From assembly GCF_018327685.1 (NCBI RefSeq), contig NZ_BNEL01000003.1, forward strand, positions 2,170,001 through 2,234,000: a stretch of DNA of 64,000 nucleotides, in the 5' to 3' direction. The notes below the pieces were generated by a model, which was not told where the DNA came from, did not search any database, and worked only from the letters and a program-made list of their open reading frames with translations. The DNA comes from Streptomyces sp. TS71-3. GTDB lineage: Bacteria; Actinomycetota; Actinomycetes; Streptomycetales; Streptomycetaceae. Positions 8,213-16,312 of the stretch are shown here, one piece after another. The position numbers and the translations under genes were made by a program. Positions within the stretch are counted from its first letter, which is position 1; each line of letters opens with the position of its first letter.

Positions 8213-9394
8213 ATGGGTGTGCCCTTGGCCAAGGGCGGCAATGCGTCATTGAGCAAGCAGGCCCCCGGCCTGACTGCCGTGACGGTCGGGCTGGGTTGGC
8301 AGGCGGTGCCCGGTCACGATCTCGACGCCAGCGCGCTGCTGTGCGGGGAGTCCGGCAAGGTCCTGTCTGACGATCACTTCGTCTTCTTCAACAACCCGAG
8401 CAGCCCGGACGGTTCCGTCACCTTCACGGGTAACGCAGCGCCCGGGTCCGGCCAGGACATCCAGCAGATTCAAGTCGACCTCGGCAGGGTTCCGGCCGAC
8501 GTCTCGAAGGTCGTCTTCCCGGTCTCCATCTACGACGGTGCGGTCCGGGGGCAGAGTTTCGACCGGGTCTGCGATGCCTACATCCGCGTGGTGGACCGGG
8601 ACGACGGCGCGGAACTGTCTCGCTACGACCTGGCGACCCGTGGGCTGTCCGAGACGGCCATGGTCTTCGGCGAGTTGTACCGCCACGGTGCGGAGTGGAA
8701 GTTCCGGGCGGTGGGACAGGGCTACGCCTCGGGGCTCGCGGGAATCGCCATGGACTACGGCGTCGACGTGTTCCGGGAGAGCGACGCCAGCCCGTCGCCC
8801 GCACCGGAGCCGACGGTTCATCCCCAGCCGGTGGCGCCGGCGCAGGACATGGAGGCTCACACGCCACCGGCTTCCGCATACCAGCCGGGCATGTCCGCGC
8901 CACCGGCTCCGATATACGCAGGGCCCCAGGTGCCGGCCATCGCCGTCCAGGAGATGCCGACGGCCGGCGCGTCAGAGTATTCAGCAGGGAGTTCTTCTGT
9001 GACGTGCTTCTTCGACCCCGGTCACGGGCCCGGCATGGCGGCTGTGACCTGGTACCCGCAGTGGGGTGTGCCCCGGCAGATCCAGGCGTGCGGCAGTTGC
9101 GCGCAGCGCGTGCAGACGACCCCGCCGCCGTACTACACCCCGCCCCAGGCGGCCTACGCCCAGCCCGGATATCCCCAGACCGGGTACGCACAGCCACCGT
9201 CCGGCTACCCGTACGAGGGCCACGCGCCGCACCACACGGAGCACCACCAGCAGCAGGGCGGCGGACGGCGGTTCGGCGCGGGCGCGCTCATCGGTGCGGG
9301 CGCGGCCGGCCTGGTCGGTGGCGCACTGCTCAACGAAGCCTTCGACGACGACGAGCCGGATGTGATCGTGAACAACTACTACGAGGAGGAGTGA
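8213..9394 (+). CDS. TerD-domain protein with long Pro/Gln/Tyr-rich C-terminal extension
   Basis: This 393-residue protein has an N-terminal TerD domain (about 1-190) closely resembling the preceding terD product: the same calcium-binding DLDASALL segment and [21 protein letters not shown] ~200-residue extension follows. It starts with Pro-rich sequence, then a short Cys-containing unit (VTCFFDPGHGPG to CGSCAQRV, about 264-298) that could be a small metal site, then Tyr/Pro/Gln repeats. It ends with a Gly/Ala-rich hydrophobic stretch (GALIGAGAAGLVGGALL) and an acidic tail. The extension may tether the TerD domain to membrane or partners; this is inference. ATG 8213 is preferred over TTG 8198 because GGAGGAAG lies at 8202-8209. 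This copy lacks the BlaI dyad and instead has the TTGCGCAA motif. Confidence 0.85.
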   Translation: MGVPLAKGGNASLSKQAPGLTAVTVGLGWQAVPGHDLDASALLCGESGKVLSDDHFVFFNNPSSPDGSVTFTGNAAPGSGQDIQQIQVDLGRVPADVSKVVFPVSIYDGAVRGQSFDRVCDAYIRVVDRDDGAELSRYDLATRGLSETAMVFGELYRHGAEWKFRAVGQGYASGLAGIAMDYGVDVFRESDASPSPAPEPTVHPQPVAPAQDMEAHTPPASAYQPGMSAPPAPIYAGPQVPAIAVQEMPTAGASEYSAGSSSVTCFFDPGHGPGMAAVTWYPQWGVPRQIQACGSCAQRVQTTPPPYYTPPQAAYAQPGYPQTGYAQPPSGYPYEGHAPHHTEHHQQQGGGRRFGAGALIGAGAAGLVGGALLNEAFDDDEPDVIVNNYYEEE

Positions 9395-9447
9395 CCACCT
9401 GAACGCCCTTCCCGCCGCCCCTTCCTGCCCGGCTCCTGACGGTTCCA

Positions 9448-9708
9448 ATGGGCAACGTGCGGCTCTTGGCCGGGGCCGGCGCGGCCGCAGACCTGAACCG
9501 GGGCGACGTGGACGTATCAACGGGTGACTGGGGGACGGGAGCTGAAACTCGCCGGCCTCGTCGCTCCCGCCGGGAATGCTGGCGCCAGGTGTACTTCGTC
9601 GACGATCCGGATGCCGTCACCGTGGTGAGGTCGATGGCGGGCCAGCTGGCCGTGGAGGCCAGCCGGTCGCCCGCTCTGGCGCGCCGGATGCGTGAAGCCG
9701 GTGGGTGA
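9448..9708 (+). pseudogene. Decayed ArsR-family regulator (second copy of the 15950 gene)
   Basis: The last ~45 residues read RQVYFVDDPDAVTVVRSMAGQLAVEAS, nearly the same as RQVYFVDDPDVVTVVRLMVGQLAARAE in the intact ArsR protein at 15950-16312. Just upstream, a different frame reads LKLAGLVA, matching LKLARLVG of the intact protein, so there is a frameshift near 9565. Further upstream RGDVDVST echoes QGESDVSN, and the recognition-helix segment between these pieces is missing. The copy cannot bind DNA normally. Confidence 0.75.
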
Positions 9709-10035
9709 CACCGCCGCCTCCCGCGATGCGGGCGCCGAGGCATCGGAAACCACGGTCGGTTCCGGATCGGGGGATGCCCTCCTGCTGGTCTTCCTGCCCA
9801 TGCTCACGGTGCAGGTCCTCGCACAGAACCTCTGTCTCGACGCGGGGCAACTCGCCTTCGCCCTGGTGATGGTGCTCCTGTGCACCGGACGACGCTGGGC
9901 GGCCGGGCGAGCTCCGGGTGCGGTCGGCCGGACGGCGGCGCTGACGGCGGTGGGCCTGCTCACACCTGGTACTCCGCTCGGCTCGCTCTCCGGCCTGACG
10001 CCTCTGCCGCTCGTCTACTACGTCGCACACGAGAG
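9701..10035 (+). pseudogene. Remnant of a magnesium-type P-ATPase C-terminus (second copy of the 16305 gene)
   Basis: Residues read FLPMLTVQVLAQNLCLDAGQLAFA and then LVMVLLCTGRRWAA, ending PLPLVYY. In the intact ATPase at 16305-18974 the same blocks are FLPMLPAQVLIQNLCFDAAQLAFA and LVMLLLRAGRRCAA, but about 70 residues separate them. The remnant therefore has an in-frame deletion of about 70 residues at 9860 and lacks the whole N-terminal ~700 residues, including the phosphorylation site. The GTG at 9701 overlaps the ArsR stop with the same spacing as in the intact pair. Confidence 0.75.
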
Positions 10036-10047
10036 AGAAGGCAGCAC

Positions 10048-10758
10048 ATGGCCGAACCACACTCGCGGCGGCGGTGGCTCACCCTGCTGGTGTTCGCACT
10101 GGCCCTCTATGTGATTGTCTGGGCCGCCAGCACCCCGCAGGCCACCCCTCCATCTGGAACAGGGACAGGTACGGGCACTGCGGCCCCGACGCAGGGCCCC
10201 GGCTCTCCCCGAGCGACGGCGACCACGCCCTCCGCCGGCGGCGGCAGCCCCTCTGTCGTCGCGAACGCATCCGGCTACGACCCGGCCGGCTACGCCTCTC
10301 AGGTCCGCACGAGAGCGCGCCAGGCAGGCGTCAGCTCCCAGTTGCTGATGGCGATCCTCTACAACGAGTCCTACAAACCTCATGACCCTGGCCTGGAGCG
10401 TGCCTGGCAGAGGTACAAGCCCGACGCCGCTTTCGGTATCGCCAACATGCACCGCGCCACCTTCGACGCGACCAGACAGGGGCGGGATTTCGCGGATCGG
10501 CGCTGGGAAGACCTACCTGGCGACCGCGACCTCGCCATCGAGGCCGCGGCCTGGTATCTGCACGATCTCTCGGTGCAGTTGCCAACGCACTGGCCGGCGC
10601 CCTTCACCCGGAACGAGTTGCTGGCGTTGGGCTACAACTCCGGCGCCGGCAACATGCGCGCCTTCGCGCGGGGCAGGTCACTTGGAGACCAGGTCGCGTC
10701 TTACCTCTCGCGTCTGCATGCCAACTGGTCGGAAGCGGGCAAAGCGGTTGGTGTGTAG
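10048..10758 (+). CDS. Membrane-anchored lytic transglycosylase-like protein
   Basis: This 236-residue protein has an N-terminal membrane anchor (about 10-27), a Ser/Thr/Pro/Gly-rich linker (28-75) and a C-terminal SLT/lysozyme-like domain. The probable catalytic Glu is in ILYNESYKPHD (E107), followed by the family-like AAFGIANMH and LLALGYNSGAGNM segments. It should act outside the membrane on peptidoglycan glycan strands. ATG 10048 has an AGAAGG ribosome site and lies just after the P-ATPase remnant, where the old gene end has probably been replaced. The catalytic assignment rests on motif resemblance only. Confidence 0.75.
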   Translation: MAEPHSRRRWLTLLVFALALYVIVWAASTPQATPPSGTGTGTGTAAPTQGPGSPRATATTPSAGGGSPSVVANASGYDPAGYASQVRTRARQAGVSSQLLMAILYNESYKPHDPGLERAWQRYKPDAAFGIANMHRATFDATRQGRDFADRRWEDLPGDRDLAIEAAAWYLHDLSVQLPTHWPAPFTRNELLALGYNSGAGNMRAFARGRSLGDQVASYLSRLHANWSEAGKAVGV

Positions 10759-10944
10759 CATCGAGATCGCTCTGCGCTCCGTCAGCCGTAGGAGGGATCT
10801 GCGCACGGATCGTCGTGGGCTGAGCGGGCTCCGTCGGGGACCTCGGAGGGTACTGCGGTGCGAGCGGACGAGTCGCCGTCCGCGACATGCTCTCCCGGGA
10901 TGTGCGACTGGCCGGACGATCTGCCTCACATGATGGTTGTACAG

Positions 10945-10952
10945 TTGCGCAA
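10945..10952 (+). promoter_or_regulatory. TTGCGCAA palindrome, copy 2, before the acyltransferase gene
   Basis: The palindrome is followed by TGTGGCAATCGA and abuts a TACAGT -10-like hexamer. It closely resembles copy 4 at 19682 (TTGCGCAACTGTGCAATCGA). It lies about 214 nt before the GTG at 11166. The rest of the 10759-11165 gap shows no clear gene. Confidence 0.45.
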
Positions 10953-11165
10953 TGTGGCAATCGATTGCGGAGTCTGGTGCCGTCGCCTCCCCGGTGCAGG
11001 AGGCTTCATGCCGCACCGTCTCGCTGAGGTCGCCGTAATCACGCGAAGTGTGCGCAAGGAAGTTCCGCGCCCTGTAACCACCGCTTTGCGCGTCTTGCCC
11101 GACGGGTCTCGTCAATCAGTACGCTCAAGCTCCTGGCGACGCCCCCGGGCCATTCAGAAAGGATC

Positions 11166-12311
11166 GTGAGGGAAACGCTGTCGCCGCACGCCAACCAGGA
11201 CGCCCAGACACACCCGCACGCGGGGCCCGGCCGGCCCGATGGCGCTGTCACCGAACGGCATCGACCGAGAGGGAGCAAGCAGCGGGACCCATTCTTCGAC
11301 AACGCCAAGTACCTGGCCATTGTCCTGGTCGCGATGGGGCACTCCTGGGAACCGCTCAGGGAGGGCAGCCGAACGGTCAGCGCGCTGTACATGACCGTCT
11401 ACGCCTTCCACATGCCGACGTTCATCGTGATCTCGGGCTACTTCTCGCGCAGCTTCACGGGCAGCGCCGCACAGCTGAGGCGACTCCTGACAGGCGTCGC
11501 TCTTCCGTATGTGATCTTCGAGGTGGCGTTCTCGCTCTTCGACCGCTGGGCCGGCGGCAACCCCGACCAGCCGATCAGCCTCCTCGACCCGTGGTTCCTG
11601 ACCTGGTTCCTGGCCGCACTGTTCATCTGGCGATTGACCACGCCCCTGTGGAAGAGCCTCCGCTGGCCGCTCCCGATCGCTCTCGCCGTGGCCATGCTCG
11701 CCACCACCTCGCCGTCCATCGGCGACGACCTGGACCTCCAGCGTGTGCTTCAGTTCCTTCCGTACTTCGTCCTCGGCCTCTGCCTGAAGCCGGAGCACTT
11801 CCAATTCGTACGGCGCCGCGCTGCACGGATCCTGTCCGTCCCGGTCTTCGCGTGCGCCCTTGCCACTGCGTACTGGGGTGTTCCGCGGGTGAGCGACGCA
11901 TGGTTCTTCCATCGCGACAGCGCAGAGGAGCTCGGCGCACCCGGTTGGAGCGGGCCCGTCATGACGCTGGCGCTCTTCGGCTGCTCCACCGTGCTGGTCG
12001 CCTGCTTCCTTGCTTGGGTACCCGGGCGGAGGGTCTGGTTCAGCGCGCTCGGGGCAGGCACGCTCTACGGCTATCTGCTCCACGGGTTCGTGGCCAAGGC
12101 CGCGGAGTTCTGGAACTGGTATGACCATGACTGGCTGCACGGACCGATCGGTGAGATTGCGGTCACTCTGGTCGCCGCCGTGGTCGTCACCGGGCTGTGC
12201 ACGGCGCCCGTCCGACGGATCTTCCGCTTCGCGCTGGAGCCGAGGATGGCCTGGGCGTTCCGCGAGGATCCGGCCGAAGCGGCCCGCGCCCGCAACACTG
12301 CGCATGTCTGA
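11166..12311 (+). CDS. Acyltransferase-3 family integral membrane acyltransferase
   Basis: This 381-residue protein has about ten hydrophobic segments. The N-terminal motif FFDNAKYLAIVLVAMGHSWEPL carries the conserved His of acyltransferase-3 (OafB/OpgC-type) enzymes, and MPTFIVISGYFSRS is the second typical block. These enzymes O-acylate extracytoplasmic glycans, lipids or secondary metabolites; the substrate is not predictable. The first 40 residues are polar and cytoplasmic. The GTG start is preceded by AGAAAGGA. It is monocistronic, with a TTGCGCAA element in its upstream region. Confidence 0.82.
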   Translation: MRETLSPHANQDAQTHPHAGPGRPDGAVTERHRPRGSKQRDPFFDNAKYLAIVLVAMGHSWEPLREGSRTVSALYMTVYAFHMPTFIVISGYFSRSFTGSAAQLRRLLTGVALPYVIFEVAFSLFDRWAGGNPDQPISLLDPWFLTWFLAALFIWRLTTPLWKSLRWPLPIALAVAMLATTSPSIGDDLDLQRVLQFLPYFVLGLCLKPEHFQFVRRRAARILSVPVFACALATAYWGVPRVSDAWFFHRDSAEELGAPGWSGPVMTLALFGCSTVLVACFLAWVPGRRVWFSALGAGTLYGYLLHGFVAKAAEFWNWYDHDWLHGPIGEIAVTLVAAVVVTGLCTAPVRRIFRFALEPRMAWAFREDPAEAARARNTAHV

Positions 12312-12420
12312 TGCGGACAGACGGCTCAGAAGGTGGAGGACTCGTGGGAGAACTCATGCCGTACGAGGCCGGTATGTACTGTCACACGCAGGGCAGACCT
12401 GAGACGAACGCACTCGACGA

Positions 12421-12696
12421 ATGGGGTTGGGCATGGGGATTGCGGGCGTTTTCAGCGCCATCGTGATCGGTATCGTCATCGGCATCCTGGGCCGGCTGGT
12501 CGTGCCCGGCCGCCAGCACATCGGTGTGGTGTGGACGATCCTCGTCGGGATCGTCGCGGCGTTCGTCGGCACGGGGATAGCCGCCGCGTTCGGAGTCGCC
12601 GACACCAAGGGCATCGACTGGATCGAGATCGTCATCCAGGTCGCGCTGGCCGCTGTCGGCGTCACGTTCCTGGACCGCGCGAAGTCCCGCCGCTGA
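12421..12696 (+). CDS. GlsB/YeaQ/YmgE-family small membrane stress protein
   Basis: This protein is 91 residues if started at ATG 12421, or 87 from ATG 12433. It has three hydrophobic helices rich in Gly and Ile (VIGIVIGILGRLVVPG, WTILVGIVAAFVGTGIA, and a last one near VIQVALAAVGVTFL), the standard YeaQ/YmgE (transglycosylase-associated) layout. These proteins are induced by envelope or general stress in many bacteria, but their mechanism is unknown. The ribosome site is weak for both starts. Confidence 0.85.
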   Translation: MGLGMGIAGVFSAIVIGIVIGILGRLVVPGRQHIGVVWTILVGIVAAFVGTGIAAAFGVADTKGIDWIEIVIQVALAAVGVTFLDRAKSRR

Positions 12697-12747
12697 CCGT
12701 GGTCGTCATGCCCGGAGCCGGCGCGGCTGCCTCGGTGGTGCGCGGAG

Positions 12748-12960
12748 GGTGGAAAGAGCGATCTGACCGGGCGGGCGCGACCGAGTGAGGCATTCCTGGA
12801 GCTGTTCGCGGGGCGTGGTCTCGAAGAGACCTCGCTCCGCGCTGCGGGGGCCGCTGGGCTCTCGCCTGCACTGATGACTCACAGTTTCGGCTTCAAAGAG
12901 GGCCTGTGCGCGGTCAATGCCATCATCACGTCTGTCTCATGGGAATCTCATCCATTGCCC
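12748..12960 (+). pseudogene. TetR-family regulator fragment (N-terminal helix-turn-helix only)
   Basis: One frame reads KSDLTGRARPSEAFLELF, then AGRGLEETSLRAAGAAGLSP and ALMTHSFGFKEGL. This lines up with the typical TetR start (LELFAERGYEATSLR, AAAAGVSPALVTHHFGSKEGL). There is no in-frame ATG or GTG at the correct place, and the ligand-binding domain is absent; the frame continues into unrelated sequence. It is too degenerate to be functional. Confidence 0.65.
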
Positions 12961-13067
12961 ATGGTGAATCAGGAACTGACCACAGTATGGTCAAGTATTC
13001 AACAGGATAGTAAGGCTCCGGGCCGGGACAGTCGGGAGGCGGATGTGACCAACTTGGCGGGTCCGAG

Positions 13068-13604
13068 GTGTGTCGCGTTCCTCTGGCCAGGCGGTTCCGT
13101 TCCGTTCGGGCCGTTCATCGGCTGGTGGAGCGCAACCACAGGGACATGGAAGATCCAGGAGGGGCGGCCTTGCCGGAATCGAAGGTCGCGCGGGCGTTCA
13201 GGCGCGACACCACCCTTGCCCTGGGGGCGCCCGTCTTGAGCGATGTGAGATCTCGATGTACCTGTCCGGGAGCCACCGTGTGGCTGACGGGACAGCAGCG
13301 GTCCGACCGCATGGCGGCGGCTTTCGCCCTGGCCGAACGGCTGCTGGCCGAGCAGCACCGGGTCGAGGTTCTCGACCAGTTTGACGGCCCCGGAACGAAT
13401 GTGGAGCGCACCGGAGTCATGGCCGAGGTGCTGGCCCGCAACGGGATCGTTGCGATCGTCCCCTGCGCTACGGACAACATGGCCGCCGCGCGTAAGCGCC
13501 ACGAAGCGAGCGGTACCCGTTACCTCGAAGTCCCCCTCTCCGGGCAGGAGGGCCCGGCTGACACGGCGGCTGAGGTACACAGGCTCCTCGTTGAACACGA
13601 ATGA
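13068..13604 (+). CDS. Adenylylsulfate kinase-like protein with a destroyed P-loop
   Basis: The C-terminal ~115 residues resemble APS kinase (CysC): GATVWLTG, then ALAERLLAEQHRVEVLD, GVMAEVLARNGIVAIVPCA, and RYLEVPLSG. In true APS kinases WLTG is followed by a Walker A such as LSGAGKS/T; here the sequence is QQRSDRMAAA, with no GK[ST]. ATP binding by the usual mode is not possible. Some actinobacteria have such degenerate paralogues, so it could be a binding protein or a dying gene. The first ~60 residues are low-quality sequence, and the real start may be an internal ATG or GTG between 13146 and 13247. Confidence 0.55.
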   Translation: MCRVPLARRFRSVRAVHRLVERNHRDMEDPGGAALPESKVARAFRRDTTLALGAPVLSDVRSRCTCPGATVWLTGQQRSDRMAAAFALAERLLAEQHRVEVLDQFDGPGTNVERTGVMAEVLARNGIVAIVPCATDNMAAARKRHEASGTRYLEVPLSGQEGPADTAAEVHRLLVEHE

Positions 13605-13751
13605 CCAACCGCTCAGGAGCACGGCCCCTTCACGAGGCCGCACCCGTACGTCCCAGAAACCTCGTCCCTGCTGGTCACAGCCTCCCGATCCGATGAGGCC
13701 GTGGATCTTGGCATGCGTGACACAGCACGGGGCGGTATCGCTGCGACTGCT

Positions 13752-15182
13752 TTAACCGGTCGTGGTCCGGAAAGATCGGCACCGACGGCTGCTCGCCGCG
13801 GGGAGTGCGAGGAGCGCTTCGGCCACCGCCGCAGCCTGGACGCGGATCTCCGGGATCGCTGTGGTCTCCCACAGTTCGCCGCGGCGCGGCGCACCCAGCG
13901 TCCACAGTGCGCGAGCGGTACGGCCGTCCCGGTCGCGCAGACGCCCGTTCTCGGTGGTCACTCCGATGCCCAGCGGGCCGGGCACGGCGTCACCGCGGTG
14001 GAGCAGGTTCCGCCACAGCGGATCGGAGGTGTCCGCCGGAACCAGTCCCGGGCCCGTGCAGTCGACCACCCGGCTCACCCGGAGCTCGTGGCCGTCGCCC
14101 AGGCCGACCGAGAGGAGGCCGTCCGGGAGTTGCCGGGCGCTGGTGATCCCTCCCGGAGCCGTTTGCAGCCGCCGGGCGCGCCGCAGCCGCGCCACGGTCT
14201 CCGCGGTCGCCGGGGGCATTCGGTGGCGGTGCACGTTCCACAGCGAGCCGTCGTGCCGGATGAAGTCGGCACGTTCCTCGACCGACAATGAAGCCCACAA
14301 CTCGGCGGTGACCGGGCGCAGTCCGTCCAGTCCCGGGCGCCAGTCGCCCTGCGTGCGCAGGACCCGGCCGATATGCCGCCGCACCTCGGTGCGCAGCCTC
14401 GGCAGCGGCAGGCCCAGCAGTGGTTCGGTAGGGGGCGTGGCGGGCAGCGGAGAAAGGGCATGCGCCTGGGGCAGCCGTCCGTTGCGGGATACGGCGTGCA
14501 CGGTGCGGCCGGGGCGGTTCAGCCGGAGGGCCACGTCCACGGCGGTCAGTCCCGTGCCGATCAGCAGGAGGTCCTCACGGCATCGCTCGCCGGCCGCGGC
14601 GTCCAAGGCGCCCGGTGCCCAGGGGTCGGCGACGAAGCGGTCACTGGTGCGCAATGCGCTCGGCAGTCCCGCTGGGGACGAGTGTGCCGGGCCGGTGGCC
14701 AGCACCACGCCGTCGGCGTCGACGGCCTTACCGTCGGACAGTTCGAGCCGGGCGTGACCGGCGGGGCCGTGGCTCCACCGGCAGTCGGTGACCCGGGCTT
14801 TGAGGCGACGCACGCGGACGACCCCGTGGGCGGCGATGATGGCATGGCCGAGGGTGTCAGCGAGATAGGCGCCGTAGCGGTAGCGCGAGACGAAGTCGGC
14901 GGCCCTGATGGTCGGTTCGCCGTGGCGGCACAGCCACCGTACGAAGTGGCCGGGGTCGTCCGGGTGGCAACTCATTTTTCCAGCAGGCACGTTGAGCAGG
15001 TGCCGTGGGTCGCGCGTGGCGTAGGCGGTGCCGCGGCCGGCCTCCGGTGCCGGATCGATCAGAAACAACTCCAGGGGAACACCGCGGCGGACCGCGGCTT
15101 CGCAGAGTCGTACGGCGACCAGTGCGCCGGCGGCGCCTGCTCCCACGACAGCCACCGATTTCCGCGGGACTGTTGGAGTCAT
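13752..15182 (-). CDS. FAD/NAD(P)-binding protein (NAD_binding_9-type flavoprotein)
   Basis: This 476-residue protein has an N-terminal dinucleotide-binding motif VAVVGAGAAGALVAVRL (Gly 14/16/19). The segment GRGTAYATRDPRHLLNVPAGKMS is characteristic of the PF13454-like FAD/NAD(P)-binding group. A second Rossmann motif LLIGTGLTAVDVALRL lies near residue 205. The C-terminal half has VVDCTGPG and ends in a basic tail. Members are proposed oxidoreductases or hydroxylases acting on small molecules, often beside Rrf2 or MarR regulators; the substrate is unknown. A truncated Rrf2 regulator is divergent and abuts its start, which suggests it was once the controlling regulator. Confidence 0.8.
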   Translation of the reverse strand: MTPTVPRKSVAVVGAGAAGALVAVRLCEAAVRRGVPLELFLIDPAPEAGRGTAYATRDPRHLLNVPAGKMSCHPDDPGHFVRWLCRHGEPTIRAADFVSRYRYGAYLADTLGHAIIAAHGVVRVRRLKARVTDCRWSHGPAGHARLELSDGKAVDADGVVLATGPAHSSPAGLPSALRTSDRFVADPWAPGALDAAAGERCREDLLLIGTGLTAVDVALRLNRPGRTVHAVSRNGRLPQAHALSPLPATPPTEPLLGLPLPRLRTEVRRHIGRVLRTQGDWRPGLDGLRPVTAELWASLSVEERADFIRHDGSLWNVHRHRMPPATAETVARLRRARRLQTAPGGITSARQLPDGLLSVGLGDGHELRVSRVVDCTGPGLVPADTSDPLWRNLLHRGDAVPGPLGIGVTTENGRLRDRDGRTARALWTLGAPRRGELWETTAIPEIRVQAAAVAEALLALPAASSRRCRSFRTTTG

Positions 15183-15185
15183 GCC

Positions 15186-15556
15186 ATGCCTCCTGTCGGC
15201 CAGAGCATCTGGCTGGGGCGGCTGTACACGAGCTGAGACTGGCCGGCCTGGTGCACAGCGTGCGCGGCCCGCGTGGCGGATATCTGCTGGCCACGGCGCC
15301 CGCCGAAATCAGCCTCGCGGATGTGATCCGCGTGGTGGACGGACCGCTGGCCAAGGTGCGGGACCTGAGCCTGACCGGCCTGGAGTACCCGGGCGCGGCC
15401 GCTGGGCTCCCCGACGTGTGGCGGGCGGTGCGTACCAGTCTGCGCCAGGTACTGGAGGCCACCACGCTCGCCGACCTCGCCCAGAGCACGTTGCCGCAGG
15501 TCGTAGGAGAGCGCGCGGAGGAGTACATAGCCGACGTCCGCCACTACGGAATGTGA
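15186..15556 (+). pseudogene. Rrf2-family regulator lacking its N-terminal half of the DNA-binding domain
   Basis: From about 15200 the frame reads ELRLAGLVHSVRGPRGGYLL, then ISLADVIRVVDGPLAKVRDL, and a helical C-terminal part. This is the recognition wing and dimerisation region of Rrf2 proteins. The first ~45 residues of the family (MRISARADYAVRA...) are missing; upstream sequence in this frame is the complement of the flavoprotein start. There is no good start codon, and no cysteines for an iron-sulfur cluster are seen in the surviving part. Confidence 0.65.
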
Positions 15557-15949
15557 CAGATTCCCGTTTTCTCTCCCGGCCCCTCCGGAGTCACGCTGAA
15601 GAAATTTCCCTGGGGCCGAAACGGAAGACGGAAGACCCTTCATCTTGATGTGCTTTGGATTCTTGCTGGATGTCACCGAGAATTCTCGATCTGTGCCATC
15701 AAGGCCATCCCCGGACCGCACCGCGAGAATCTACTTGGCGAGACACGTACACCTGCTGCCGCCCGTCCTCCGAGAGCTCGCCGTCGGCCTGGACATGACC
15801 TCCGTGATGAGGAGCGACCGGTTGATCCCTTCGGCCTCCAGCCGCCGCCGGCCGGGCACAGGCCCGGATGGAGCACGGGCGGCGAGTCCTGACATCTAGA
15901 CTGGGTCCCCGCAAACTCGGCGGCAGCAAACGGGTGGACAGGAGAGGTT
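15557..15949. other. Gap without a recognisable gene
   Basis: I see no supported gene or clear dyad in this 393-nt stretch. Just inside its right end is the AGGAGAGG ribosome site of the ArsR gene. Confidence 0.5.
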
Positions 15950-16312
15950 GTGGCGGCAGACGGCGGTACTTTCGAAGATCCGCCCGCCGAGGTTCTGGCG
16001 GAGGCGGCCGCCGCATTCGGACTGCTTGCCTCGTCGGCGCGGCTGCACATCATGTGGGCGCTGGCCCAGGGAGAAAGCGATGTGAGCAACCTCGCGGGCC
16101 GGGTGGGAGGAGCACTGCCCGCGGTCAGCCAACACTTGGCGAAGCTGAAGCTCGCCAGGCTCGTGGGCTCCCGCAGGGAGGGCCGGCGGCAGGTCTATTT
16201 CGTCGACGACCCGGACGTCGTGACCGTGGTGCGGCTGATGGTCGGCCAACTCGCCGCACGTGCCGAGGCAGTGCCCACACCCGTGCGCCGGCTGCGCGGG
16301 ACCGGTGCCTGA
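15950..16312 (+). CDS. ArsR-family winged-helix repressor of the adjacent P-ATPase
   Basis: This 120-residue protein has a typical ArsR fold: ASSARLHIMWALAQGE (helix 2-3), then DVSNLAGRVGGALPAVSQHLAKLKLARLV (helix-turn-helix) and the beta wing REGRRQVYFVDDP. No CxC metal motif is present in the recognition helix, so a different metal site, perhaps C-terminal, or a non-metal signal is likely. The GTG start has AGGAGAGG upstream. Its stop codon overlaps the ATPase start, so the two genes are translationally coupled and the protein most likely controls the pump. A decayed copy of the pair lies at 9448-10035. Confidence 0.85.
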   Translation: MAADGGTFEDPPAEVLAEAAAAFGLLASSARLHIMWALAQGESDVSNLAGRVGGALPAVSQHLAKLKLARLVGSRREGRRQVYFVDDPDVVTVVRLMVGQLAARAEAVPTPVRRLRGTGA

